A DNA stretch of 23,376 nt from Zychaea mexicana (GCF_025766255.1 NW_026516916.1:1-23376); one strand, 5' to 3'; counted from the first letter of the stretch, positions 1 to 11,039 are shown. Numbers and translations are program-made. The notes: generated by a model not told the origin, from the letters alone.

Positions 1-46
1 TTTTGGTGGCAGGTATGCTAATTATCTTTTTTTTTGTATTTTACAG
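1..46 (+). other. 3' part of an intron of rps9
   Basis: There is a branch-like CTAAT, a polypyrimidine tract and a TTACAG acceptor directly before the S9 codons. GTATGC at 13-18 looks like a donor, but it would give a 34-base intron with the branch site almost on the donor. I therefore read the whole segment as intron continuing from upstream. Confidence 0.7.
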
Positions 47-169
47 GACTCGCAAAAGCACATCGACTTCGCCTTGACCTCCCCCTACGGTGGTGGTCGC
101 GCTGGTCGCGTTAAGAGAAAGAGAGCAAAGGCCGCTGAAGGTGGTGATGACGAAGAGGATGAGGAATAA
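47..169 (+). CDS. rps9: 40S ribosomal protein S9 (uS4), last exon only (partial)
   Basis: This is the C-terminal 40 residues of small-subunit ribosomal protein S9 (uS4), a primary rRNA-binding protein of the 40S subunit. The exon opens with [18 protein letters not shown], followed by GRVKRKRAK and an acidic tail ending DDEEDEE, then TAA. This is the highly conserved eukaryotic S9 C-terminus. Positions 1-46 look like the end of an intron: there is a CTAAT branch-like site at 18-22, a T-rich tract, and TTACAG at 41-46. The upstream residues (expected ...VVRL) lie outside the window. An AATAAA lies at 203-208, about 34 bases after the stop. The gene converges on the Frizzled-like gene. Identification is very secure; only the intron boundary is inferred. 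Confidence 0.95.
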   Translation, partial: DSQKHIDFALTSPYGGGRAGRVKRKRAKAAEGGDDEEDEE

Positions 170-202
170 ATCCAACACCATTTTTGTTATCATTGATTCA
201 AG

Positions 203-208
203 AATAAA
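203..208 (+). terminator. AATAAA poly(A) signal of rps9
   Basis: A canonical AATAAA lies 34 bases after the rps9 stop codon, in the short convergent space before the Frizzled-like gene on the other strand. Confidence 0.5.
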
Positions 209-409
209 ACTACTTACCACCTCAACTACTTGTTGGAACCAAAACAAAAGAGAGAAAAATATGTTTGTTCTTTTATTAAGTGATTGGAGCTAGTGGTCGT
301 TTGGGATTGTGTTACACGAGTAGCAGTGGTAAAATATTGAGGGAAACATACTAAATGAAGAATAAATTATAAATTGTATACGATAATAGTTGGAAAGCAT
401 AAAAATATG

Positions 410-2866
410 TTACAAAGCAAAGAATTGGTCACCGTTCTTCTCAACTCGCCCCCGCTTGCCAAAGGATAGACGAACATCATAGATCCAATCGTTCCATTCC
501 CGTAGCAACGAACGCTTAGTGAAGTTAAAGAACAAGGAAATGCCAATGATACTGACAAGTGTCTCGGCTGTTATCATCAATGCGTACGGCGGTAAGTATC
601 CTTCCAAGTGATAAGTACAATCGTTCTGATGATTTCCCGGAGTCATCATACATCCTATCCAATCGAATATCGCTTTCGGATTGTGCTTTAACTCCATCAT
701 TTTGCTGATCTGTATCATGTAAAAGAGCTATTATAAAGGCACGTTGTCAGTATTTTTCTTTGTGGTAAAGCATCGATGTTTAGTCTTACCCAATAAAATA
801 CAACTGCCACAACCATTACTGTAGCAAGAAGCAAAGCTCGCCATTGGATCTTGACTGCTGCAACGACATGACGATGTCTTCGGATACGCGGTTTCGTTTG
901 TTGTGATGCGGTTGTTGAGTTCCCGCCTGCTGAATTGGATAACGACTGCGACATGTCTGCTTCTACACCCATACGCATAGAAACCTAGGGGACACAAAGA
1001 TAGACAGTAGGTAAGATGAACATCTAGTTCAAGTCAAGAACACCATACACGACAAAGGAATACATACCCGGCCAATGTAAACAAAGGTACCAAAATGTGC
1101 CACAAAGGATGGTAAAGCGATTGCAGCGAGCGGGTAGAAGAAAGCCTTCATAATGTATTCCACCTCCACCAAGCAAAGATTGGCAAATTCAAATTTGACT
1201 AAATGAAGTCCGAGACAAACACTCATAATGGCAGCCGGTATGCCCCAGCAGATAATGTTGAGGATTATGTACTTGTCCCTTAGAAAGTTGTTATTCCAGA
1301 CAGTATGCAGATGGAGATTGAAAATCATCACACTGCACCACATGGTGCTACCCATCGATGAGAATATCAGCAGTGCACCTAGAGATGGACATTTTTCAGT
1401 ATTTTCGCTTTTGCTGAATTCAAGCCTTTCTGGGGATATAAATTCACCGAGAGTATTACCTTGTACTGCACATAGAATGTTATTATCTTGCGCACCCTGT
1501 CGTATTCCATCGGGAGCGCATTGAAGTCTTTTGGGATTTCCAATAGAAAAAAATGCAACCGAACTAAACACGAATATGCATGCTGAAACGAACAGAATGA
1601 TGATCGTTGGATGTCTGTTACATAAGCAAATATTAATCATTTGAGTATAATTTTCAGGAGTACCTCAGCATATTAAACTTCGTTCTATTACCTTCTCTTG
1701 TCGGGTAGAATAAGGTAGCTTACAAAAATAAAGAGTGAAAGTACAGCTGCTGTGATTCTTAAAATGTCGGTCGCAAGGAACCCTTTCTCGGTATAGCCTT
1801 CGTTGTAAAACTGAGAGAGACATGTAAGATGCATATGAACTTTCAATTCATGTGACTAGATAAAATACATACGTAATTTTGAGCCGGGCAAGGAATACAA
1901 CAGCCGAAGCGACAGTACACCGGATCTATAGTGTCAGTTGTTCCTGCCTTTGCGAGAGGATCCTTGATAAAAGGTGGTGTGCAATCTGAGAGCACATATC
2001 CTTCCGGAACAGCTGATACGTTATATCCTTGCGAAACCTTCTGAGGATCTACGTTAAGCGGACAAACGCAGACCAAAATGTTACTACCGCGTATAACAGT
2101 ACAGTAAGTGAAGCAACATTGACCTATACTACCTTTTGCAGGTACTGCATTGCAATTACTATCAGGTTGAGGTGGTAAATTCGTGAGAGGGGATATAGCA
2201 TTACAGTCGGGTAAAGCTCCAATATTTCCTGTAATATCAAAGAAAACGCTACAAGCGTCTCTTGCATGCTCACAGGCTGATTGACATCCCGTCTGAACCG
2301 TCGTTACTACATATAATGATGCGTTTGTTGAGAGACCAAGAAAACATGCGAAAAAGAGCTGCTGTATTCATGTTACTTTGAGTGTCGTTTCGCACAGTCG
2401 TCCCGCACTTTGGATAACTGAGCGGACAGGAATATTGATGATATGCTTCGACGCAGGGATAATAAATATCGCCGAGCCATTCCGTCAGGTTATTTAATGG
2501 TGCTAATTCTGCTTCAATAAGTTCGAACGTAGCCCCGTCTGGTAGATACACGTCATAATCGATGTAGCCCTAGATTTGGTAATCAGTATATGTTGGGCTC
2601 CGTTTCCCCGCCAAATGCCCATGGTTTTTTTTTTTGGAATATGTTGGTGATACCTACAGAGCAAACACCGCCAGGGTATGGAGCGCATTGGGCAGCTAAA
2701 CAATTTTTGGGTCAGTTTTTATTTCGCATATATAACTGGAGCGCGAAAACAAAACAGAAAATAGAAAGGAAGGCATACTAGAAGCTTGTCCGTCAGTTCC
2801 TTGTGATCGGGCGACTGGTGCAAATATGAATAGTAAAAGAGTGGAGTATATTGATGTCGGTCTCAT
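410..2866 (-). CDS. Frizzled/Smoothened-like seven-helix receptor with cysteine-rich ectodomain
   Basis: The model has nine exons (2779-2866, 2658-2695, 2377-2569, 1873-2306, 1692-1810, 1460-1614, 1068-1378, 790-984, 410-727), all with GT-AG introns and matching phases, giving 616 residues. The start at 2866 gives a signal peptide (STLLLFIFAPVARS). Residues about 33-141 carry a Frizzled-type cysteine-rich domain: CAPYPGGVC, GYIDYDVYLP, YYPCVEAYHQYSCPLSYPKC, TGCQSACEHARDAC. A second Cys-rich linker (about 145-250, with CCIPCPAQNY) precedes the membrane part, as in Dictyostelium fsl-type proteins. Seven hydrophobic helices follow: about 265-286, 293-314, 343-368 (SSMGSTMW, typical of Frizzled TM3), 378-403, 420-443, 491-515 and 558-578. 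A basic, Ser/Thr-rich loop lies between TM5 and TM6. The C-tail has no exact KTxxxW Dishevelled-binding motif. The ligand is unknown. The family call is firm; the exact splice sites are inferred from sequence. Confidence 0.85.
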
Positions 2867-3357
2867 TTCTTCTGTCGCTACAGCTGTCGTTGTACTGCAA
2901 GAGGGAGCAAGAAGTGAAAGAATTGCTGTTCTAGATTTTGTTTCTTTATGATCTGTAAAAGCTCAGGAACACAGGTTTCAACGACAAGTTTACCGCGGCT
3001 GCGAAGAAAACGGTCAATGACTTTTTAGTGGTGAAATAGAAATGTATATTAAGTATAGAATGGAAAGGGAAAAGGGAAGAGTTAAACTAATAAAAGCAGT
3101 AAGGAATGGAAGTGGGAAAGAAAGCTTGTTTTCCGCGCATGTGTAGTGTTGGATTTGTTTGTATTGTCGACGATTGAAAGGTGTCGCACTGAGGCTTGAT
3201 GTGGAACAGAACAGCAGCTGGATGATTCCCCCGCCCTTAAAAAATCCTCCCAGGGGGGCCTACGAGCACGAGAAAATTTGAAAAGTGATTAGCAATATTT
3301 GTATCACCATCGAACGTTTGGGAACCATAACCAAAGCCACTTACCCTATAATTCTCA
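2867..3357. other. Intergenic: Frizzled-like promoter and mannosyltransferase 3' region
   Basis: I see no convincing gene. The segment must hold the promoter and 5' leader of the Frizzled-like gene (read leftwards) and the 3' UTR of the mannosyltransferase gene. A C/G-rich patch at about 3229-3260 (CCCCCGCCC, then CCCAGGGGGG) stands out from the AT-rich surroundings. Confidence 0.5.
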
Positions 3358-6300
3358 TTACTCCATTGCTCTTTGAGCTTCATACACATGTTCGTTAAAC
3401 TGTTGCTTTTCTTCTCCTCCTACAACATAGTTTTTCACAATGCCATGCAGTTTGTGCACGCCTCCAGTGAGCATTGCGCCAAACGTGTTCTCTTTTTGTC
3501 CTGACGCAGCGCCGTCTCCAAATCTGAATATAGTGTGATTTTTGAGTATTTTTCGCTGTTGTGAGCTTGATTTACACTGAAGATCCTGTTTATGGTTATT
3601 CCACTTACTGTGCGCAATCAAAATCCCAGCTACTGGTCCATTTTGCGCTCTCACATGATGTTTGCGACCACGGTTCACCATAAGTAATAGGAATGAAATT
3701 CCGATATGTGTAGATTACACAAATGCCTGCAATGGCTGCAATAAACATTCGTTTCCTTGACGTTAAGCAAACCGTAGACAGATCAAACATACTGCCAAAC
3801 AAAAGAACGGCATAATAAAGTGCCGGCATGTAATGGTGCAGGAATAATTGACGATCCATAAGATAAAATGGAAAGTAGTGCGCGCACCAACCAGTCAAGA
3901 AGAAACCAGCTGCTTCGTTGTACAAATCGAACATCCCTGGTATCTTCAAGTTAATAACTCTCTTTAACCTTTGACCACTTTCCTCTTCTAAATCAAAAGT
4001 ATTCCGCCCAGTCGATGAGAAAATACTTGGCTATTTACCCTGAAATTTGCTCCTGTAGCCACGTTTCGTCATCACCATGACTGAAAATACCATGGCAACA
4101 TACCCGACAATGGCAGCAGAAGAGCCCCAAAAGACTGCCGGGTTACCAAGTAAGTAAATGTGTCGTCCGTCTTTCCCCCAGAAACTGATCCCGCGTTGCA
4201 ATAATGGCCATGCCTTTTGGAGTGATACAAAGTGTCACCAATTCTGGTTTCTAATGTCATACATGTACATCTTTGCATCGCCATACCTGGGGTCTCGAAT
4301 CGTATGGATGGCTTGCTGTCAGTCCATTGTTTACATCCCACATGACTTTGTTCAACTCTATGAATTTAGCTAAAAATCCGGGGTATTTGTAGTTGACCGT
4401 CTCCGCATCCTCAGGCACTAAATGAAGGGTGGAATAACGATGAATATTCGAATGTTTATATGATCTTACTTAGTTTTTAATATTAGCCTTTCATATTCCA
4501 GCCACCCCACAGACTTTTGTTTTGTCATTACGTTTAAGATTTTCATTTGCCTCGATATACCAAATTGTTTTGGGTAGCTTGCTTGCTTGCATGCACGTCA
4601 CTTCTTGTTGGCCGAAACCCCACTCCTCGGGCAGCTTTACGTTGTGTGAAAATAACGCGCAATGCTGTGTAGTGTGGACCAGTCGAAACCGCGAATGGAT
4701 TGTTCTCAGTCTTTCCTTAGAATTCAAATCGTTTCCATCGTGGGCTACAATATCGACGAACCAGTCGTCATTGGCATCGCCAGGGTACTCTGGATATCCA
4801 TATGCGCTACGTAGGTCACGAGATTTTGGAGATTAGATGATGGAGGTCCCATTTTACAGATAAAAGAAAGATTGAGAGAAGAACAATAAATATGTGCTCT
4901 AGGTATACTAACCTTACTTCCTTGTGATACTCATCGTTCGCAAGCGGCGGCTGTTGATCATGCGAATGTAGCCTTTTCCCTGACAAAGCATGGACAAGCC
5001 GGATTCTATCACCGTCTTTGACGTATTCGACCTCACCGTTACGCATCGTATCTCGTCGGCGCGGTGCATTCCGTGATTTCTCGATAATCCACCAATTATT
5101 TTCATCTTTGTGAGGATACAGTGTTATTTGTTGCTCTATACAAGTTCGGCGCATTTCCCGTTTATGATATATTAGTTTTCCCCTATGTTAAATTTGTTGC
5201 GTGGGTCATGTGCCATAAAATACTACTTACGACCACTTCCTGTTGGGTAATCATGTGGATGGGAATGCAGATAGCCACCGCGCGTTCCTTCATGTCTAAT
5301 CCATACTTTTGATCCATACGCAATGTCTAATGTGATTGTTTTGAGTATGGCTTCGTATTCAATAAGTGCCTTGGTAGTTTTCTTTATATCTTACCAAGAG
5401 GTGTATCTCCCATGCGAGAATTTGAGCCAGCGAGTGTCTGTTGGAACTCAGGACTCATAAATGCATCACCCTCCCCGCTATTTGGTAGTGAATAAAAATG
5501 AACTGCGAACATTGCCATATAGACTGCTATAGGTAATGCAATCAAAAAGATTGCTCGAAAGAAAAAGTGACGTAAAAAGCTGGACTACATATGACAAACA
5601 GTAAGTTAGCACTAGTGCTCTTTAACATACATGCAACGACGCTTTTCAGTAGTTATGCCCGTCTTACCGATGAAATCTGGGTGTTGCCCCAAATATCCCA
5701 AAGACTCTTGATGGTGGGTGCACCAATTGTTGCAATGGTGAATAGCCCTACCCACTTACAGCTTGCAGTGAGCCCCATCCCAAGACCCGACATCCCAAGC
5801 CAAAAGCACCACTGCGCATTGAATGGCCTACAAGAAGCACAAACCAAGATCATTAGTCCACCATCAGCCACTGCTCTCATGCATAAGAGGTCGACAACGT
5901 TACTTTGAGTTTTTTTGTTGGTCACGAAAATTGACCCACGCCAGTGTAGTTGCAGACGTAAAGAACAGTAGGATAGGATCGAGGAGAATCAGACGGTTGT
6001 TCGTGATAAGACCGTTTTCTAAGTTACATGTAGTAGTTAGTATGTAATATTCGAGTGGCGGTACAAGAGTCAGCGTTACCATAACAAAGCATAGCTGAGA
6101 CCAGTAAAGCGGTCGTAGTAGAATGACTTGTCTTTTTCATTGTCAAGTAGGCCATTGGCACTGCAAGAGCACCCAGTAGGCCGCAAAACATACGGATGGC
6201 TACAAAGGGAACATCTACTTCCACGTATTCCCTAACAGCAACAAAAGGATGGAAAACTGTCTGTTAATTTCTACACGTGACATACTTGAGTAATATAAAA

Positions 6301-6819
6301 TCTTTCGCCGTTAAACATTGTAGCCCACGTACAGTCCGATCTCTTTAAAATCAAACCCTCCATCGAATCCAGCAATCTTTGCCACCAGAGCAATAAGCAT
6401 CTTGGCTAGGGGCGGATGAACATCCATGAAGAAGCGCGTTTTGATATATTTGCTTGCAAACCCACCAAAGTGCACCTCATCGAAGCTAATCGGCATGGTT
6501 CATATATAATAGCATCTGATGTCAGTGTGTTTCTTATCGCCAATTGATATCATAGACGCGATGGAAGAACTTACACGACAGAGTTGGGTTGCCAAATTTT
6601 CCAAAGTCGAATATAAAATGACCAAAGGGTCAAGCATGTTACAATCGCTAGTTCGCCTTTGGCAAATGATTTGAATCTATGTAGAAGACGTCGCTTTTGT
6701 TGCTGCTGATCTGCTTTCCATAACTTGTCGTCCAGTTGAAGAGGATCCGATCTATCCTGTCGCGCTCGTGGCCAGCCAAACCGTCGTTGACGGATCTGTT
6801 CATGCGACAAGAACGTCAT
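3358..6819 (-). CDS. Protein O-mannosyltransferase, probably PMT2/POMT2 class
   Basis: This ER membrane enzyme transfers mannose from dolichyl-phosphate-mannose to Ser/Thr of secretory proteins. The 13 exons are 6575-6819, 6333-6485, 6080-6231, 5904-6018, 5668-5827, 5395-5584, 5231-5326, 4913-5135, 4532-4806, 4287-4417, 4039-4213, 3609-3987 and 3358-3523. All are phase-consistent and give 819 residues. The essential acidic DE motif is present (VVFDEVHFGGFASKYI, D84-E85), followed by DVHPPLAKML, NNRLILLDPILLFF and KWVGLFTIATIG. MIR repeats span about 339-536 (GGYLHSHPHDYPTGSG, QQITLYPHKDENNWW, RLHSHDQQPP). The C-terminal membrane part has HYFPFYLMDRQLFLHHYMPA and ends near WDFDC. About 55 further residues form an unusual tail. 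ENNWW and the MIR region resemble POMT2, so I prefer the PMT2 class, but PMT1 or PMT4 class is not excluded. The start at 6819 is favoured over an upstream ATG at 6909 because a TATA-like TTTATAA lies between them. Confidence 0.92.
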
Positions 6820-6963
6820 GGCGCAAAATGGTAGCTGAAGGGAGAAGAAGAAGAAAATGGAATGGATTGTTGTAATAAAAGATAGGATGTCCGTATTATA
6901 AAGGTACAAGACTGTTGCTGTTATTTTAATGTTAGCTGGTATTTATTTTATGTGTCAGTTCTC
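6820..6963. promoter_or_regulatory. Short divergent promoter between mannosyltransferase and small mitochondrial-type gene
   Basis: Only 144 bases separate the two start codons, which face away from each other. On the minus strand a TATA-like TTTATAA lies at about 6896-6902, roughly 80 bases upstream of the mannosyltransferase ATG. The spacing implies a shared control region. If the small gene starts at 7015 instead, the region is 195 bases. Confidence 0.5.
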
Positions 6964-7423
6964 ATGTCAAAAAGTCCATTTCATATTCTTTCCTTTTCTG
7001 GGTCTGTTTCGAGCATGTTCCGAACTCGAGCCATCTCTTCGCTGTTGTTTCGATCCCACATTCGCACCATGTCTACGACAAATACTAAAGAACCACTGTT
7101 GGCATTGCCTGCCACCGCGGAAGAAACTGTTCAAGTTGATGTAAATGACACGTATAAACTTAAAGAGCTTGGCCCTGTGGGTGAGTTTTATTTTCTTGTG
7201 CACTGCTCTTTGCCAAACATAAATGGAAGGATTGCTGAATGCTGAGCGCGTTTGATTGTGATTTCTAGTTGTAAACGAAGACGGCTCATTAAGTCGAATC
7301 AACAACTGGCATGAAATGGCAGATATCGAGAAGGCAAATGTCAACCGCATTCTGCTAAAACGAAATCGTCGACGCTTGGAGGCTTTGAGGGAAAAAGAAC
7401 AAGAGAAGCAGGAGAATGCTTGA
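6964..7423 (+). CDS. Small conserved protein of unknown function, probably mitochondrial
   Basis: Two exons (6964-7180 and 7269-7423) joined by a GTGAGT...TTTCTAG intron of 88 bases give 123 residues. The N-terminus is rich in Arg, Ser and hydrophobic residues and lacks acidic residues (MFRTRAISSLLFRSHIRTMS from the second ATG), as in mitochondrial targeting sequences. The core reads LKELGPVVVNEDGSLSRINN and WHEMADIEKANVNRILLKRN. I recall similar short fungal proteins with GPVVVNEDGTLSRI and a following NWHEM-like motif, but cannot name a function. The C-terminus is a charged helix (RRRLEALREKEQEKQ). In-frame ATGs at 6964, 7015 and 7069 are all possible starts; 7015 gives the most typical presequence. 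The gene converges on the glutamate dehydrogenase gene. Confidence 0.72.
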
Positions 7424-7577
7424 AATAATTAAAAGGCGCTTTTAATGAGAAATTATACAAAACTAAAGAATAGTCGATTAAATGATCATATGAAGAAATG
7501 AGAAGGAAGGAGGGGGGGGGGTTATGTAGTGAAATGTTATACGGATGTCAGTGGATGCAAGTTTGGAGTGGGGTTTT
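7424..7577. other. Convergent 3' region with a run of ten G
   Basis: This is the space between the stop codons of the small gene (+) and the glutamate dehydrogenase gene (-). It holds both 3' UTRs and a homopolymer of ten G at 7512-7521, which is prone to length variation and sequencing error. Confidence 0.5.
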
Positions 7578-10500
7578 TTAGTTGGCTTCAGTGTAATAAT
7601 TTTCACGCATGAATTCAAAGAAGGCAAAGTGATCGGGCGAGCTACCATATCGGTAGACAAACTGGGAAGCCAAGTAGGCACCAAAGATGGCCTTGACGTA
7701 GCTCTCAGGCACGCGCTTCACAAGAGTCTCGAGGCCAAGCTTGTCCAACAGCAACTTGGGGAATGCACTGCTCAACACGGCTTCACGCAACTGTAAATTG
7801 TCCCACAAGGTCGTGTTCTGGAGCTGCTCGTTGAGCTGTACGATAGAGGTCGAAAGTTCGTCAGAGAGGATCGAAATGGGAAGATTGGATTTTTGGTGTT
7901 CGCGCCACAGAGCCTCGAATTCAATGCGGGCATTGCGCTCAATGATCTGCTGGACTTCTTGGACATATGCTTGGTAAAAAGCGGGAGCTTGGCCGTCCTT
8001 GACGCACATGTGTTCGGCAAACTCGGCATCATTGAATGCCAAAGCTGCCAGGACTTCCAATGACGAAGAAGTGACGCCACCTTTGTTAGCCGAAGCATCC
8101 TTGAAAATGACAACACCTTGCTTCTCGAGACGTAAGCGGGCTTCTTGAGTAAAGAATAGGTTAGCACCTTCGACAATGTATTTGAAGAGTGGCACACCAT
8201 CCTCGTCGACAAGCTTCTGCACGTTGTACAAATCCACGGATTCAGGGCGGCCGCCGCAGGGAACAAACACGGTGGCAGTGGCAAGAGGATTGGTATGGAA
8301 AGTGTTGCGGAATTGGAAGCCGTTCTCAACAATCTGGCCGTTGAAGAGACGAACGTTGTTGTCCTCAAGCAGCACGCGGAAACTTTGGTCTGACAAGAGG
8401 CTGGTGTCGAATGAGCCGATCATCAAACGTTCGTTGGCCAAGCGTTCAAGCTCCTGTCGGTTGATGCCCTTACGATCGTACAGGACACCGGATCCGTCTA
8501 CGATAGCAATGGTCTTGTCCATAGAGATCTTAATTTCGTTCGATCCCAAATCACCATCAGGACCACCGGTTTGCAACTTGGTACATTCTTCTTCCTTCAA
8601 GCCGAACGTGCGGTAGATACCTAGCACATACTGGTGTACAGAGCGTGTGGTCATGCCATAGATATCGTGGGGAATACCGCCCAATGACTGGCTTTTACCA
8701 GTGGTAAAAGCTTTCCAAAAGCTGGCATTGCGAAGACGTGCTTGTTGCGAGGCCCAATCCATGTAATCCGCAGTACCTTCGTCGGGACCAAAGAACAGGA
8801 TTTCTTGCTTGTCGTTCAAGTCGACCAGCTTTTCCTTGATACCAGGCGTTTGACCGACGATCAAAAGATCGAGAATGGAGTCGACGTACTTTTCGAATGC
8901 TTCGCGTGGCTTGTCTTGTTGATCGATATCCAACAGAATAGTACCCTTAGATCCGCCTTCGGGAATATCCTTGTTCTTGCGTTGCTGGGTGGCGGCCAGG
9001 GCATAGTTTTCATCAAACAATGTGCGCTGGTTGATCGAGTAGGCTTCGCGGTTGCGGGAGCGGATGATACGGATACCACCACGGGCGACATCACGGAATC
9101 GCAAGTGGAAGCCACGGAACTCCGAGCCTACGACCAAGAACATGCCATACAACTTTGTGGGGTATTCAATCCCAGGCAAAAAGTTTGGATCCAGGCGGAA
9201 CGACAAAGCAACCTTGGTGGGCTGGAAGAAGTTGGTCTTCAAGACATGCTTGTTGAAGGTCAAAAATGCTTCAAACACCAATTGTTCATGTGCATTTGAG
9301 GTTAAAAGCTTGATCTTGTGGCTCAGCTCTTCGTTGCTCAAGTTCTCAACCGTGGTCAGCCGTTGGTACGAGATGGTAGGCTGTAACGACGACTCACGCT
9401 GGTTGACATAATGGACAGTGGCAAAGTTGGCATACAGGAGCTTGATAAGGTCTGGGTAGCGCTTGATGATATTTAAAATATATTCACGGGTAAAGGTGTC
9501 TTGACGCAACCGCTTCTTCATCTTGGTAAGGACTTCTTCGTGAATCGGGTTGCGAGCATCGAGAATATTTGTCAAGCTCAAGTATTCCTTGCCCAAGCGA
9601 TTCAAAAAGTGCTGAGCAAAGATCCATCCAACATAACCGTACACGGCTTCCTGTACGGAGAGCTGGCTGCTCTGGAAGAAATACTGGAAAGGAGTAGATG
9701 GCAAGCAGTAGATCAAAGAGGTTTCCTTCATGACTTGGTGGATCGAAGTCTCAATAGGCACAGAAGAAGATCCGGGCAAAGGGTTGAGATATAAACCAAT
9801 GATTGTAACACCGTTAGAGAATTGTTCTATATAGCGATGGAAGAATTTAGTATACGCCAGTATATCATCTTCAGTAACTAACTTGGCAGTGTTGTGTACT
9901 TACCGACATATTTGCGGACAGAATACAAATTATAGTAATGGTACAAGTCAGACATGGCAGAGAAGAAACCGACAGTGCTGCGCTGGCGGTAACCGATGAT
10001 CAAACGGCGTTCGCGCTTGCCCTGAGCCTCATACATTTCGATAACAGGACCACTGCGCTGAAGGACATTGCGCATGACTTGTTCATAGACGCTCAAAGTA
10101 TGATCGGTGGCCTTGCGCAAAAAGCTCTTGTCCGCAACTTGTCTGATATCCATTTGCTCTTCCGCGGAAGGGGTGGGATTGACAAACTGGCACTTGGTAA
10201 CAAAGTAAGAGCGGAGTTGCGATGTCACGCCATTTGCAGTACCACTGGATCGGTATGACTCAACGCGATAAGCTTTGGCGGGTATCGATCCATCCAGATA
10301 CTTTTCATCGATCCTGCAAAGATTTCATTGTGAGTTTTCTACAAATCTATGACCAAGAATAGCACCCATTGTCAAGATTCTTACTTCTTTTCAATCTGTG
10401 GACCTTCCAATTGTGTAACACCAGGTCTTGATGAGTGGATGTAGACAGACGAATCCTCTTCTTCCTTTTCTAACTTGATATCCAAGGCATTCTCGTTTCT

Positions 10501-10873
10501 TGTGAATGCGAGCATCTTAGCACCGTACAGTGCCATGACGTGGTTGGCAATTGTTTCCACAGGCTCAAGGGCAAAATAGAAATCGTCGATACCTAGGTTT
10601 CTATAACCGTGTATTGGTTGGTTATCAGATCTATACCAATTATGCAGTGATAACTGTTACATCAGACTTCTTTTCGTAAACTCACCCGTAAAACCAGGCG
10701 ACTTCATTTTGAATCAGATCCTTGGGCATAAACCCGGTTTGTTCGATATGGGCACATACTTGGACCATCTGATCCTCCTTGCCAGGGAATACGTTGGCAC
10801 TGTAACCATAGCCATCGTCGTTGATGTGGTCGTTGTTAATTGCCGTTCGTGCCAGTGGTGATGCTGTCGACAT
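7578..10873 (-). CDS. gdh2: NAD-specific glutamate dehydrogenase, large (fungal GDH2) type
   Basis: This enzyme catalyses oxidative deamination of glutamate to 2-oxoglutarate and ammonium with NAD, the catabolic route that lets fungi use glutamate as carbon and nitrogen source. Four exons (10686-10873, 10385-10600, 9904-10313, 7578-9826) give 1020 residues, close to the usual size of about 1050. The first intron boundary restores YGNLGIDDFYF, and the third restores YVEQFSNGVTIIGLYLNP. Catalytic-region landmarks include RGGIR (about 520-524), EGGSKGT around 562 (glutamate-dehydrogenase glycine/lysine motif), GPDEGTADYMDWA (about 618), and the dinucleotide-binding segment GGPDGDLGSNE (about 692-702) followed by IAIVDGSGV. 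The large last exon has higher GC and codon bias than its neighbours, which suggests strong expression. A CCAAT box and TATA box precede the start. Confidence 0.96.
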
Positions 10874-10986
10874 GGTGTTATATTTGATGTATCACGGGAG
10901 AAAAGAGATACGAAATCAAAAAGATATAGGGTTTTTGATTTGCGCTTTAGGAAGTTTCAGGAAAAAACATTTACAAGACGAGAGCC

Positions 10987-10993
10987 TTATATA
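10987..10993 (-). promoter_or_regulatory. TATA box of the glutamate dehydrogenase gene
   Basis: On the minus strand the sequence reads TATATAA, about 114 bases upstream of the ATG at 10873. It is bordered by a pyrimidine/purine-biased tract at about 10997-11020. Confidence 0.65.
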
Positions 10994-11034
10994 CCACTCT
11001 CCCCACCTCCACCCCCATCATTTTGCAGCTATTG

Positions 11035-11039
11035 ATTGG
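11035..11039 (-). promoter_or_regulatory. CCAAT box of the glutamate dehydrogenase gene
   Basis: CCAAT on the minus strand (in the context GCCAATCAAT) lies about 42 bases upstream of the TATA box. This is a usual position for HAP/NF-Y binding in genes of carbon and nitrogen catabolism. Confidence 0.5.

Noticed and set aside
13..46. A complete 34-base intron in rps9 with exon sequence at 1-12
   Set aside because: It is too short for a donor, branch and acceptor, and the preceding bases do not encode the expected S9 residues; the segment is better read as intron interior.
2503..2703. An open minus-strand frame spanning the Frizzled-like exon 2 and intron 2
   Set aside because: It reads through a donor and acceptor in a frame that lacks the cysteine pattern; splicing restores the domain.
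6575..6909. Upstream ATG at 6909 as start of the mannosyltransferase
   Set aside because: It adds 30 residues not typical of the family and lies upstream of the TATA-like element; ATG 6819 fits better.
8176..9299. Long plus-strand open frames inside the glutamate dehydrogenase gene
   Set aside because: They are antisense shadows of a high-GC coding exon, with no family features of their own.
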